35,572 bases of DNA. Origin: an uncultured Collinsella sp. (GTDB taxonomy: Bacteria > Actinomycetota > Coriobacteriia > Coriobacteriales > Coriobacteriaceae). Numbering within the stretch: position 1 is the stretch's first letter; every line of letters begins with the position of its first letter. Below the pieces are notes generated by a model. That model saw only the letters and a list, made by a program, of their open reading frames with translations. It did no database searches and was not told the DNA's origin. The DNA is taken from the NCBI GenBank assembly GCA_902482035.1, contig CABSYW010000028.1:1-35572 (forward strand). Direction: 5' to 3'. The translations under genes and the position numbers were made by a program. Shown one piece after another: positions 7,014 through 14,546 of the stretch.

Positions 7014-8314
7014 TCGTCCACCTCCTCTTGTGCGAGCGTCCCCGACCGCAGGCCTTCTGCGATAAACGGCGGCTCGCGGTCAAGCTTCCAGGTGCGCTCG
7101 GCGGCATCGAAAGTCACATAGCGCTCGAGCTCTACGCCGCCCGACGCGGCGCGACGCACCCCCGAATACGAGGAGACGAAACGCCTGCCATCGGCGTGGC
7201 GCTCGGACATCACGATGCCGTCGAGCGCCATGGCAATCTGCTCCTCGATGAGCTCGCTCGGCAGATCGATGCCATAACGTGCAAGCAACGTCAGACGCAC
7301 CACGGTCTCCTGCTCGGAACCCGCATGAAGTGTGGTGAGCGACCCGTCGTGGCCCGTGTTCATGGCCTGCAACATGTCGCAGCACTCGGCACCGCGCACC
7401 TCGCCCACCACGATGCGGTCGGGGCGCATGCGCAGGGCATTGGTCACCAGGTCGCGGATCGTCACCGCGCCCTCGCCCTCAATTGAAGCCTCGCGCGCCT
7501 CTAGGCGCACCACGTGCGGATGATGCGCAAACTTGAGCTCGGCAGAGTCCTCGATCGTCACGATGCGCTCGCCGGTGGAAATCTCGCATGACAACGCGTT
7601 GAGCAGAGTGGTCTTACCAGATCCCGTGCCTCCCGCAACCGCCAAGTCCTGTCGCAGCGACACCGCGCACGACAGCAGCTGCGCATACCAAAGCGGCAGC
7701 GACCCCAGCCCCACAAGCTCGTCCAGCGAGCAGATACGGTCCGAGAACTTTCGGATGGTGAGAATCGGTCCGTCAATCGCCACAGGCGGAATCACCGCGT
7801 TGACGCGATAGCCCGTTTTGAGGCGGGCGTTGACGATGGGGCTGCGCTCGTCGATACGGCGACCAAGTGGCGAGATGATGCGGTCGATAAGCACACGGAT
7901 CTGCTCATCATCCTCAAACGCATGCTCGATGGGGTACAAGACGCCGCCGCGTTCAAAGAAAGCCGAGCGGCAGCCGTTAATCATGATCTCGGTAACGGTG
8001 TCGTCCTCGATGAGCGGCTGCAACGGCCCCAAGCCCACCACGTCATCCAAAATCTCGTCGATGATGGTCTCGCGCTCGGTCGTCGCGAGATCGGTCGGCT
8101 CCTCAACATTGAGCGCCGCCTCCACCGCGGGACGCAATTCCGAGCGGGCAAGTGCCGGGTCGACATAGGCGCTGATACGCGCCACTTCGTCGTAACCCAC
8201 GCGGTCCATCACGGCGCGCTTGGTGCGTCGTTTCACCGCGCGGCGACGCCCCGCATCTACAGGCGCTGCCGCCGCTGCAGCGCCGGCAGCCTTAATCCTC
8301 GTTTGCAGGCTCAT
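6986..8314 (-). CDS. tadA: TadA/CpaF-type secretion ATPase
   Basis: A 442-residue PilT/VirB11-family ATPase. Visible motifs: Walker A GGTGSGKT (228-235), Walker B with RIVVGEVRGAE (300-310), the His box NTGHDGSLTTLHA (319-331), and the CpaF N-terminal signature GLGPLQPLIEDDTVTEIMIN (94-113). A Lys/Arg-rich N terminus with an alanine run precedes the family domain. It powers Flp pilus polymerisation as a hexamer at the TadB/TadC platform. The ATG overlaps the stop of the CpaE/TadZ gene by four bases. All catalytic motifs look intact. Confidence 0.95.
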   Translation of the reverse strand: MSLQTRIKAAGAAAAAAPVDAGRRRAVKRRTKRAVMDRVGYDEVARISAYVDPALARSELRPAVEAALNVEEPTDLATTERETIIDEILDDVVGLGPLQPLIEDDTVTEIMINGCRSAFFERGGVLYPIEHAFEDDEQIRVLIDRIISPLGRRIDERSPIVNARLKTGYRVNAVIPPVAIDGPILTIRKFSDRICSLDELVGLGSLPLWYAQLLSCAVSLRQDLAVAGGTGSGKTTLLNALSCEISTGERIVTIEDSAELKFAHHPHVVRLEAREASIEGEGAVTIRDLVTNALRMRPDRIVVGEVRGAECCDMLQAMNTGHDGSLTTLHAGSEQETVVRLTLLARYGIDLPSELIEEQIAMALDGIVMSERHADGRRFVSSYSGVRRAASGGVELERYVTFDAAERTWKLDREPPFIAEGLRSGTLAQEEVDEWRSLCPSS

Positions 8315-9951
8315 CGCTGATCACCCTCGCGCGACCAGGGAAGGCGGATACGCGGGCGTTCGGTGCGCGTTGCACGGTCGGCGACCATATCGCTCCAAGG
8401 GCCGACGGCGCACCCCAGTTCCACGAGCATCTCGCGCGTGGCCTCGCGCACGCTGGTCGCAAAAGCGCTGGTCTGCCCCACTGCCTCGTCAGCGCGCCCA
8501 AACGCCATGAGCGCGGCGAGATCCTGCCCGCCATCGGCGATACGAATCTTGGAGCTCAACGCACAGGCAATCTCAAAGCGCATGGCGACGTCCTCGTCTG
8601 CCCCGCGCGCGCCAAACCGGTTGAATACAGCGCTCATGCGCGTGCGCGGCACACCTACTCGACTTGCCAGCTCAATGACGCGCGACGCCGATGTCGCGGA
8701 CGACACCGCAGCATCGCCAACGACCAGGCAACGGTCGCTCGCCGCCACCGCAGCCGCCACGGCGTCGCCCCAAAAGACCGAGGTATCGATAAAGACCACG
8801 TCGGATTCGCGACGCAGAACATCAAGCAGTAGCTCCACCGGACGTGCCATGAGCTCGGCTTGCTCGGGCGCCGCGACGGGACCCCAGAGCGTAACGCCCG
8901 GCGCCACGCGCATCGATGTGGCTACGATATCCGGCTCGGTGAGCGCGCCCGCCGCCGACGGCTCGATAAGTGCCGCCATATCGCGCGGAGCATCGACGCC
9001 TAACAAGTCGTAAAGGTTTCCAAACATCAGGTCCAGGTCGAGCACGGCGGCACGCAAGCCCAACAGCGACGATGCGTGTGCCATGGTGGCAACGATCGTC
9101 GACTTGCCGCAACCGCCCGAACCCGAAATGGCGCAGATGACCGGAGCTCGATGCTGCGGAGCGGCAGCGTCTGCCGGCGGCATCGGAGGCGTCGGTGACA
9201 GCGTCCCCGTCTCCCCTGCCGCAACCACACGCTGCGTCCAAGCCGGCATGGCGGCTTGTTCGGTCTGCGAGGCAGGCTCGTTCTGTGCAATCTGTTCACG
9301 CCGCATCAGCGACAACTCGCCGCACCCGGCAAAGCCCTCAACTTCGTCGAGTTCATCCGCCAGATTCACGCCATGCACGTATCCCATATCTACAGCCGGG
9401 GAGTCGCCAGCATGCTGCGCCGGCCCTCCAGCGTCATCGTATACAAGGGGGTTCCGGGGGCGCCGACCATGCTCGGCTTCCGCTTTTCCATAATCATCAA
9501 CACGCGGGCCTCTTGTAGCGCGAGGCGCCCCGGGTTCCCTATCAACAAAAGCATCGGGCTCAATCGTCATGCGCCGATCGGAATCAACCGCTCCCTCGCC
9601 CGCGCGCCCGTTGCCGCATATACTGTGCGCAGCGATGACCTCGGTCGCCCCTGCGCGAAACAGCCCCTCGATATCCGACGGATCGAGTGCTTCTATCAAC
9701 ACGACCACGCGACTCACGCGGCCTTCGGCCGTCAGGCGCGCAACAGTCTTGCGCACATCTTCGGTATCAAACAGAGACGCCACGATGATGGCAGCCCCGC
9801 GGCGCGACGGAAACGCCCGCGCCATGGAAATCAGCCCGTCCAGGTCACCCACGCGAAGCACCTGTGCACCCGCATCACGGCCCTCGACTTCCCGCTGCAA
9901 CAGCCCGTAATCGCCGCACGCGCAGCACGCAAGCCAGATCGCCTTCATCAC
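8311..9951 (-). CDS. CpaE/TadZ-like MinD-family ATPase
   Basis: A 546-residue protein. Residues 1-110 resemble the receiver-like domain of CpaE/TadZ. An unstructured, Pro/Ala-rich linker spans roughly 115-268. A MinD/ParA-type ATPase domain begins at VICAISGSGGCGKST (271-285) with VLDLDLMFGNLYDLLG after it. The signature lysine of the deviant Walker A (KGGxGKT) is replaced by Ser278, while the P-loop lysine Lys283 is kept. TadZ proteins localise the pilus machine to a pole or site. The start is GTG 9951 or ATG 9948; both overlap the upstream gene and both fit the GGAGG at a good distance. Confidence 0.85.
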   Translation of the reverse strand: MMKAIWLACCACGDYGLLQREVEGRDAGAQVLRVGDLDGLISMARAFPSRRGAAIIVASLFDTEDVRKTVARLTAEGRVSRVVVLIEALDPSDIEGLFRAGATEVIAAHSICGNGRAGEGAVDSDRRMTIEPDAFVDREPGAPRATRGPRVDDYGKAEAEHGRRPRNPLVYDDAGGPAQHAGDSPAVDMGYVHGVNLADELDEVEGFAGCGELSLMRREQIAQNEPASQTEQAAMPAWTQRVVAAGETGTLSPTPPMPPADAAAPQHRAPVICAISGSGGCGKSTIVATMAHASSLLGLRAAVLDLDLMFGNLYDLLGVDAPRDMAALIEPSAAGALTEPDIVATSMRVAPGVTLWGPVAAPEQAELMARPVELLLDVLRRESDVVFIDTSVFWGDAVAAAVAASDRCLVVGDAAVSSATSASRVIELASRVGVPRTRMSAVFNRFGARGADEDVAMRFEIACALSSKIRIADGGQDLAALMAFGRADEAVGQTSAFATSVREATREMLVELGCAVGPWSDMVADRATRTERPRIRLPWSREGDQR

Positions 9952-10607
9952 TCGTCGCCTCCGCTCTTTTTGCCGCGCGCCGTGGCGGGAATCGTCAAGC
10001 TGACCGTTCCCTTGCCCGATGCCCCCAGCAGTTCCTTGACGTCTTCGGGGTCAGCCGCCAGCGTCACCCATTCGATCTTGCCCTCGCGCGTGGCACCAGA
10101 ATCCTCACTGGTATCGATCACGTACGCGCCGCACAGCCGATCGGTTACGCCGTCTTTTTGCACATACACATCCACGTAGCTGCCCACACCCGTAGCACCG
10201 CCGACCGAGTGCTCGGCATCGACCGCCACCGAAACGGCGACCTTGCCCTTAGGCACCTCGAGCTTGTGGCTCTCGGCCTTGGTGTAGACATTGCAGATCA
10301 CGGCGTTTTTGGGAATACGCGAAGTCGTCACGTCGCCGCGCACCTGGCGCAGCTCGGTCGCCGCGTCACGCGGCAGCAGACTTGTCAACCATTCCTGGGT
10401 TATGACATTGGTCTCATCGAGGGTCTCGCCCACATCGATATCGCGCGCCGCGACGCATACCTCGACGCGATCGCCACCGTACCTGGCCAAGGTCTCAGCC
10501 TGGACCTGTTCGGCTTGCGAGCGGATCGACGAGCCGTAAACCATACAGAGCAGAGCAGCGAGCACGCCCGCGACCAGACTGATGGCGATGCGCTTGCTCT
10601 TGTTCAC
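9948..10607 (-). CDS. cpaB: CpaB/RcpC-like SAF-domain pilus assembly protein
   Basis: A 219-residue protein. I place the start at GTG 10607 because GAGAGGAG lies just upstream; the ATG at 10622 has no ribosome site. One N-terminal membrane helix (IAISLVAGVLAALLCMVYG) is followed by a SAF domain (VCVAARDIDVGETLDETNV) and the RcpC region with VGSYVDVYV. In Gram-negatives CpaB supports the outer-membrane secretin; here there is no secretin, so it probably acts in the cell wall or periplasm-like space. It is the first gene of the Tad operon. Confidence 0.87.
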   Translation of the reverse strand: MNKSKRIAISLVAGVLAALLCMVYGSSIRSQAEQVQAETLARYGGDRVEVCVAARDIDVGETLDETNVITQEWLTSLLPRDAATELRQVRGDVTTSRIPKNAVICNVYTKAESHKLEVPKGKVAVSVAVDAEHSVGGATGVGSYVDVYVQKDGVTDRLCGAYVIDTSEDSGATREGKIEWVTLAADPEDVKELLGASGKGTVSLTIPATARGKKSGGDE

Positions 10608-10704
10608 GGCCGCTCCTCTCATGGCAGTGCCGGGCGAATGCCCGTACCACCATTGTCTGGGCGGTCAGAGTGCAAAGCGCCGCAATCGCGATCTTGGTTT
10701 TCGA

Positions 10705-10777
10705 TGTCAAACCAATCGCTGACCAAAAGCTGACCAGCCCGTCAAGCTCGTGGCAAGGTTTTGGTCAGCACGTCAGC
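10705..10777 (-). promoter_or_regulatory. Promoter and repeated GCTGACC boxes upstream of the Tad operon
   Basis: On the minus strand a perfect -35 box TTGACA lies at 10705-10710; the -10 at the right distance is weak. Just upstream, GCTGACC occurs at 10718-10724 and 10729-10735, 11 bases apart (one helical turn), and in the other orientation as GGTCAGC at 10763-10769, with a variant CGTCAGC at 10771-10777. This looks like a regulator binding array over the Tad promoter. The regulator is unknown. Confidence 0.45.
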
Positions 10778-10807
10778 AAACTGCATGTTTCGAGGCTTTT
10801 CCGCAGC

Positions 10808-10842
10808 AAAAAAGCCGTCTCCCGAACAGTTGGGAGACGGCT
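10808..10842 (-). terminator. Rho-independent terminator of rsgA
   Basis: A perfect 11-bp stem (10813-10823 with 10832-10842, loop of 8) is followed on the minus strand by six T. It lies 18 bases after the rsgA stop. Confidence 0.93.
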
Positions 10843-10859
10843 GTCATAGGAAAAATCAA

Positions 10860-12044
10860 TTACAGATGGACATCGGGATCGAGCATTTGAGCACTCACGC
10901 GCATGGATGACGCCAAGTTTTGGAACGTTTCCAGACGCAGACTGTCGATCTGCCCGGCGTCCTCGGCCTCGCGAACGGCGCAACCCGGCTCATGGGTATG
11001 CGTGCAGTCGCCAAACCGGCACGCGCGCGATGCCTCGACAATCTCGGGGAAGGCGCGCGCCAGACCCCGCTCGTGACCCACGAGCGGTAGGCTGCGCAGG
11101 CCCGGGGCATCGGCGATCACACCGGCGTCGCCCGGCAGCGCCACCATCACGCGCGCGACGGTAGTGTGACGGCCCTGGTCGTCGCGTTCGCGCACACCGC
11201 CGGTCGCCAACGTATCGTGGCCCAGCAGTGCATTGAGCAGCGTCGACTTGCCGGCACCCGACTCGCCCAGAATCATGGCGCAGCTCCCGGCAGGCACGCA
11301 GACACGGACCTCGTCCAGGCCGCGGCCCTCGGCAGAGGACGTCACGATCACGCACACGTCCGGACCCACCAGGCGGCGCACGCGGTCCAGATCGCGCTCG
11401 AGCTCATCGGCCTCGCAGCGGTCGGCCTTGGTGAGCACCACCACCGGCTCGGCATCGCAATCGAGCGCCAACACCAGTGAGCGCGCGACGCGATCGAGCA
11501 GCACCTCGCCGGCGCCGAGCGCCTGCACGATTAGCACGCTATCCACGTTGGAGCAGAGCACCTGACGCTCTCCGCGGGCACGGCCGCGCCAACGCTCAAA
11601 GCTCGTACGGCGCGGCAGCACGCACTCAATCACGCCCATATCGTGCCCGGGAGCGCGGCGCACCGCCACACGGTCGCCCACGGCAGGCAACAGGACCTCG
11701 TCCTCGCCGCGCGACTTGGCAAACCCCACGGCATGCTCGGCGCGGAAGGTATCGTTGGCAGTCGCCACCAGCGGAAACCCGCGATCCAAGCGCACCACGG
11801 CACCGAGCTGCATCTGCTCGGGTTCCTCAGCCTGTGCGCAAAAGTCGTCAAATGCAGCCTGCTGAGCCGCATCGACCGGCAGGTCATCGAACGCCGGAAC
11901 ATCCTGCAGCGCATCAAGCCCCGGCACGCTTGCCAGCAACTCCTCAGCAGATGCAGGGGCTTCGGTCGCGAGCTTCCGACGACGATCGCGCTTAGCCCGC
12001 GCCCCCGTCGTCTTTTTCTTCGCCTTAGCCTTAGCCTTGCCCAC
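10860..12044 (-). CDS. rsgA: Ribosome small-subunit-dependent GTPase RsgA
   Basis: A 394-residue circularly permuted GTPase. I use the GTG at 12044, which follows GGGAGGCGCTT. After a long basic, Ala/Lys-rich N-terminal extension (about 40 residues) come an OB-fold, G4 TKAD (about 205-208), G1 GESGAGKST (260-268) and G3 DAPG (312-315), in the permuted order typical of RsgA. The C-terminal zinc site is C-x4-C-x-H-x5-C (CRFGDCTHTHEPGC). RsgA proofreads late 30S assembly. The N-terminal extension is longer than in E. coli. It ends in a strong terminator and is probably monocistronic. Confidence 0.95.
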   Translation of the reverse strand: MGKAKAKAKKKTTGARAKRDRRRKLATEAPASAEELLASVPGLDALQDVPAFDDLPVDAAQQAAFDDFCAQAEEPEQMQLGAVVRLDRGFPLVATANDTFRAEHAVGFAKSRGEDEVLLPAVGDRVAVRRAPGHDMGVIECVLPRRTSFERWRGRARGERQVLCSNVDSVLIVQALGAGEVLLDRVARSLVLALDCDAEPVVVLTKADRCEADELERDLDRVRRLVGPDVCVIVTSSAEGRGLDEVRVCVPAGSCAMILGESGAGKSTLLNALLGHDTLATGGVRERDDQGRHTTVARVMVALPGDAGVIADAPGLRSLPLVGHERGLARAFPEIVEASRACRFGDCTHTHEPGCAVREAEDAGQIDSLRLETFQNLASSMRVSAQMLDPDVHL

Positions 12045-12085
12045 AAGCGCCTCCCAGCACAAAACCACACAACTGAGCAGGTATT

Positions 12086-12337
12086 TTAACGCATTGTTCC
12101 GTCCGACTTACCAAATGCTGCGGCGTACTCGTCATCATCCATCCAATCGATGATGTCGCCGGGCTTGCAATGAAGCGCCTCGCACATTGCTTGAAGTGTA
12201 GAAAAGCGGATCCCCTTGAGTCTTCCCGTTTTAATTCGAGACAGATTAACAGGCGATATTCCAATGATTTCGGCAAGTTCCTGCGACGAGATTTTACGGT
12301 CCGCCATCACGCGGTCAAGACGCATAACAATCGGCAC
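12086..12337 (-). CDS. XRE-family (Cro/CI) helix-turn-helix regulator
   Basis: An 83-residue single-domain regulator. The HTH is SSQELAEIIGISPVNLSRIK (residues 17-36), followed by the family's DIIDWM C-terminal turn. The GTG at 12337 follows AGGGGGTGG; the ATG five codons in is the alternative. It lies 11 bases after a DUF2975 membrane protein, a pairing seen widely in Firmicutes and Actinobacteria, where the regulator and membrane partner are co-transcribed. Whether it also controls the divergent cassette at 12999 is not shown. Confidence 0.88.
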   Translation of the reverse strand: MPIVMRLDRVMADRKISSQELAEIIGISPVNLSRIKTGRLKGIRFSTLQAMCEALHCKPGDIIDWMDDDEYAAAFGKSDGTMR

Positions 12338-12348
12338 CGTGCCACCCC

Positions 12349-12837
12349 CTAGAGAATCTCGTCTGCATCTTCCTGCAATACCCTACCGTATTCAAAGACC
12401 CCCGCCAACGCAAAGAAAACGAGTCCGTAAGAAAGCGATTGAAAATCAAACTCGGGAAACACGGGCTCAGCCGTTCCAAGAACATTGCTGTATGGTAATT
12501 GAATCGTCGGCCATATGATGCTGATGACGGCTTTTACCGACATCAGGAGGCCAGCCGCGACCAAAATCCTGGTCTGCCACTTACCAAAAGGACGACCCTC
12601 ATGCCTGACTTTCGCCGTCAGAATCGTAAACAGAAGAAACGTTGCAGCGTCGCAAAGCGTGCTAACCATAAACAAGAGCAGAAATCCGCCGCTCACCGCA
12701 GAGATACCCTCGATGAGCAACAGGTTCGCAAGATGAACGAACAACACCACGCAACATAGCGCTTGAACCGCCAGGGCGATACAGAAGATTGTCAGAAAAC
12801 TCGTCGTCAACCGCAGATGTATATCGCGATCTTTCAT
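12349..12837 (-). CDS. DUF2975 four-helix membrane protein
   Basis: A 162-residue membrane protein; the ATG at 12837 has AGGAGGAG immediately upstream. Four hydrophobic segments are visible: about 10-35, 45-70, 85-110 and 132-150, with RPFGKWQTRIL between the second and third, which fits DUF2975. The family often accompanies a small XRE regulator. The function is unknown; a sensor role for membrane or envelope state has been suggested by such pairing but not by anything visible here. Confidence 0.75.
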   Translation of the reverse strand: MKDRDIHLRLTTSFLTIFCIALAVQALCCVVLFVHLANLLLIEGISAVSGGFLLLFMVSTLCDAATFLLFTILTAKVRHEGRPFGKWQTRILVAAGLLMSVKAVISIIWPTIQLPYSNVLGTAEPVFPEFDFQSLSYGLVFFALAGVFEYGRVLQEDADEIL

Positions 12838-12930
12838 TTCTCCTCCTTTTTTCCTTATTTCCCTGCGTTCATTGTACTTTTCAATCCAACCGCTCTCGCT
12901 CAAAACCGTTTACCAGCAAATCGATACCGT

Positions 12931-12983
12931 TCATTTTTAAGAATCTTTATTTAATGTTTTATATAAAGTAATTTAACTTTATA
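12931..12983 (+). promoter_or_regulatory. Promoter and palindromic operator of the three-gene cassette
   Basis: The AT-rich leader holds a perfect inverted repeat TATAAAGT (12962-12969) - 6 bases - ACTTTATA (12976-12983), ending a few bases before the ribosome site of the first cassette gene. A plausible promoter is TTTAAG-N17-TTATAT, whose -10 abuts the palindrome. A protein bound to the palindrome would block transcription start or clearance. The nearby XRE regulator is a candidate ligand; this is inference. Confidence 0.5.
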
Positions 12984-12998
12984 GAGTTTGGAGGACCC

Positions 12999-13433
12999 AT
13001 GAGAAAGCAAGCCGTCCTTATCCTTATCTTATCGCTGTCCCTTTTCGCCCTCTTCTCGTCAGTACGAACCAATTCCGATCCAATCAATATCTCATTGCCC
13101 GAATTTCGATCGAAATTAAGCAAAGGCGACTCTTTTATCGTGCAAATTGAGCTGGAGGGCTGCCCGGCCTGTGAAGAGCTCCGTGCGGCAGAACGCTCGC
13201 TTTCGCCGAGTCTCAAGAACGACATCGAGATCCTCGTTGTCCCTAAGAGCCAAAAGGAGGTTGATAGGGAAACACTTAAGGCGCTTCTGCCGTCATTCGA
13301 GTTTTATCCTTCAATTTTTGCCATCTCTGAAGGAAAGATAGCGTCCGAGTTCGACCTTTCCACGCTTGATTCGTTTGAAATGCGTTTCACGGATTGGAGG
13401 CTGAATCTGAACAACACAGCAATGTCAAGCTAA
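12999..13433 (+). CDS. Exported thioredoxin-fold protein (CPAC) of the cassette
   Basis: A 144-residue protein beginning after GGAGG. Residues 5-20 are a membrane anchor or signal sequence (VLILILSLSLFALFSS) behind a short basic start, and no lipobox is visible. The body is thioredoxin-like: FIVQIELEGCPACEEL with the redox pair Cys55-Pro-Ala-Cys58, and a cis-proline candidate at FYPSIF (Pro104). Similar small redox proteins accompany disulfide-containing bacteriocins (for example the pediocin accessory protein PedC). Base composition is clearly lower in GC than the housekeeping neighbours. It is 17 bases upstream of the two-cysteine exported protein, so it is a natural oxidase or isomerase for it. 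The partner assignment is inference. Confidence 0.7.
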   Translation: MRKQAVLILILSLSLFALFSSVRTNSDPINISLPEFRSKLSKGDSFIVQIELEGCPACEELRAAERSLSPSLKNDIEILVVPKSQKEVDRETLKALLPSFEFYPSIFAISEGKIASEFDLSTLDSFEMRFTDWRLNLNNTAMSS

Positions 13434-13450
13434 ATGTCAGGAGGATACAC

Positions 13451-13948
13451 ATGCTACGTAACGTTCCCGTAAGCCGTAAGTCATTCATCGCAAGCGCAGT
13501 TGCGCTTTGCTCAATTGCCATTTCACCAAAGCAATCTAAGGCGCAACCTCTTGAAGTAGAGTTCCCTTCTGCCGAAGAGTACATTGAAGCTGTCAATGAG
13601 TCCGGCACAGGATGGACGACATACGCACTAGATGAAAACGGAGATGTCCAAATTATCGATCGATTCCAGACCCTGTCTTTGGATGATTTAGCAGCTGCCA
13701 CACGCGGCGCTAAAGAATGGATCGTCAAAATTGCCATTTTTATTGGAAAAGAACTCATCGGCTATGTAACGGGGGTTGTAATCGACGGACTTATTAAGAA
13801 GTTCATAAGCATAACCGGAGGTTATTGGACTGAGTATGCAGCAAAGCAACTCCTTGGACGCCCCGTACCCGCAGGCAACACGTACCGTCTACCTTGCAGC
13901 GTCTATCCCCCCAACTCCGGAGAATACATTCGTTGTATAAATAGTTAG
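13451..13948 (+). CDS. Secreted two-cysteine protein, candidate bacteriocin or toxin
   Basis: A 165-residue protein; the ATG at 13451 follows AGGAGG, unlike the upstream ATG at 13394 inside the previous gene. Residues 1-31 form a signal peptide with SRKSFI before the hydrophobic core (a Tat-like motif with RK in place of RR) and an SKA cleavage site before Gln32. The mature protein (about 134 residues) has only two cysteines, Cys149 and Cys162, close to the C terminus and 12 residues apart. A long hydrophobic or amphipathic stretch with several glycines (about 89-124) could insert in membranes. I recognise no family. Order and content (redox protein, secreted two-Cys protein, small membrane protein) suggest a bacteriocin-like effector; this is a hypothesis. 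Confidence 0.65.
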   Translation: MLRNVPVSRKSFIASAVALCSIAISPKQSKAQPLEVEFPSAEEYIEAVNESGTGWTTYALDENGDVQIIDRFQTLSLDDLAAATRGAKEWIVKIAIFIGKELIGYVTGVVIDGLIKKFISITGGYWTEYAAKQLLGRPVPAGNTYRLPCSVYPPNSGEYIRCINS

Positions 13949-13957
13949 GATACGGCT

Positions 13958-14287
13958 ATGTTGCCAGTCATCATTGCCCCCGTAATTGGTGTATGGGGTA
14001 TCCAGTATTTCCTCAACAAGAAGTGGCTCTGGGGCATTGGGTGCATAGCGATAACATTAATATGCTATTTCCTTAGCCTCATTGTCAAAGCATGCTGGCC
14101 GAGCGCCATCTCTTTTGGAATTGCTCTTCTCAGCTCGGTCCAGCTATATGGAAGCAAAAAGGGTTTGTCCTTCTTTAATGCCCTGATATCGGCTCCGCTA
14201 CCTCTGCAAATCTACTGGGGAATTATGGCCGTCATCGTTCTCTTTATGCCCCAAATCCCCTTCAGCGACGTTCCCGGCTTCTCCTAA
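13958..14287 (+). CDS. Small multi-span membrane protein, candidate immunity protein
   Basis: A 109-residue, very hydrophobic protein with about four predicted spans: roughly 3-17, 23-43, 48-65 and 82-99, separated by short basic turns (NKKW, GSKKG). It begins 9 bases after the secreted two-cysteine protein with AGGA as the ribosome site, so it is co-transcribed. Small polytopic proteins in this position commonly confer immunity to a co-encoded bacteriocin, but no conserved immunity family is recognised. It could instead aid export. The Cys46 in the second span is unremarkable. Confidence 0.6.
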   Translation: MLPVIIAPVIGVWGIQYFLNKKWLWGIGCIAITLICYFLSLIVKACWPSAISFGIALLSSVQLYGSKKGLSFFNALISAPLPLQIYWGIMAVIVLFMPQIPFSDVPGFS

Positions 14288-14350
14288 CGCGTCGCCGATT
14301 CAACCCCATACAATCCAGCTCACAAAAAGAGTCGGTCGAGCAAATGCTCT

Positions 14351-14386
14351 AAAAATAGAGCTGGCCGGGCAAAGCCCGACCAGCTC
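14351..14386 (-). terminator. Rho-independent terminator of the P-type ATPase gene
   Basis: A 13-bp stem (14358-14370 with 14374-14386, loop AAA) has one G-T wobble on the minus strand and is followed there by TATTTTT. It lies about 160 bases beyond the ATPase stop. On the plus strand the stem has a C-A mismatch and no T run, so it is a poorer terminator for the cassette. Confidence 0.75.
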
Positions 14387-14445
14387 ACAAACTTTCCCTC
14401 AGCCCTTTTTCATCCGCGCGCGAGAAAGCCAGCAAGGATACCACA

Positions 14446-14534
14446 GGGCCCGCCCCGGGAGTGTTTTCTTCTGAGCGATCCCGCAGCGCGAAGCGCGAGG
14501 ACCAGCGAAGAAGAAAACACGCCGGGGCGGGCCC
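14446..14534. repeat. Long inverted repeat 3' of the P-type ATPase gene
   Basis: Two arms of about 26 bases (14446-14472 and 14509-14534) are complementary except for one bulge and one mismatch; each contains GGGCCCGCCCCGG and GTGTTTTCTTCT or its complement. The 36-base loop holds a further small hairpin (GCGCGAAGCGC). It lies 12 bases beyond the ATPase stop. Possible roles are an mRNA 3'-end stabiliser, a second terminator or a dispersed repeat. See the two other long palindromes at 25763-25855 and 29146-29262. Confidence 0.75.
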
Positions 14535-14546
14535 GGACAGGTTAAC

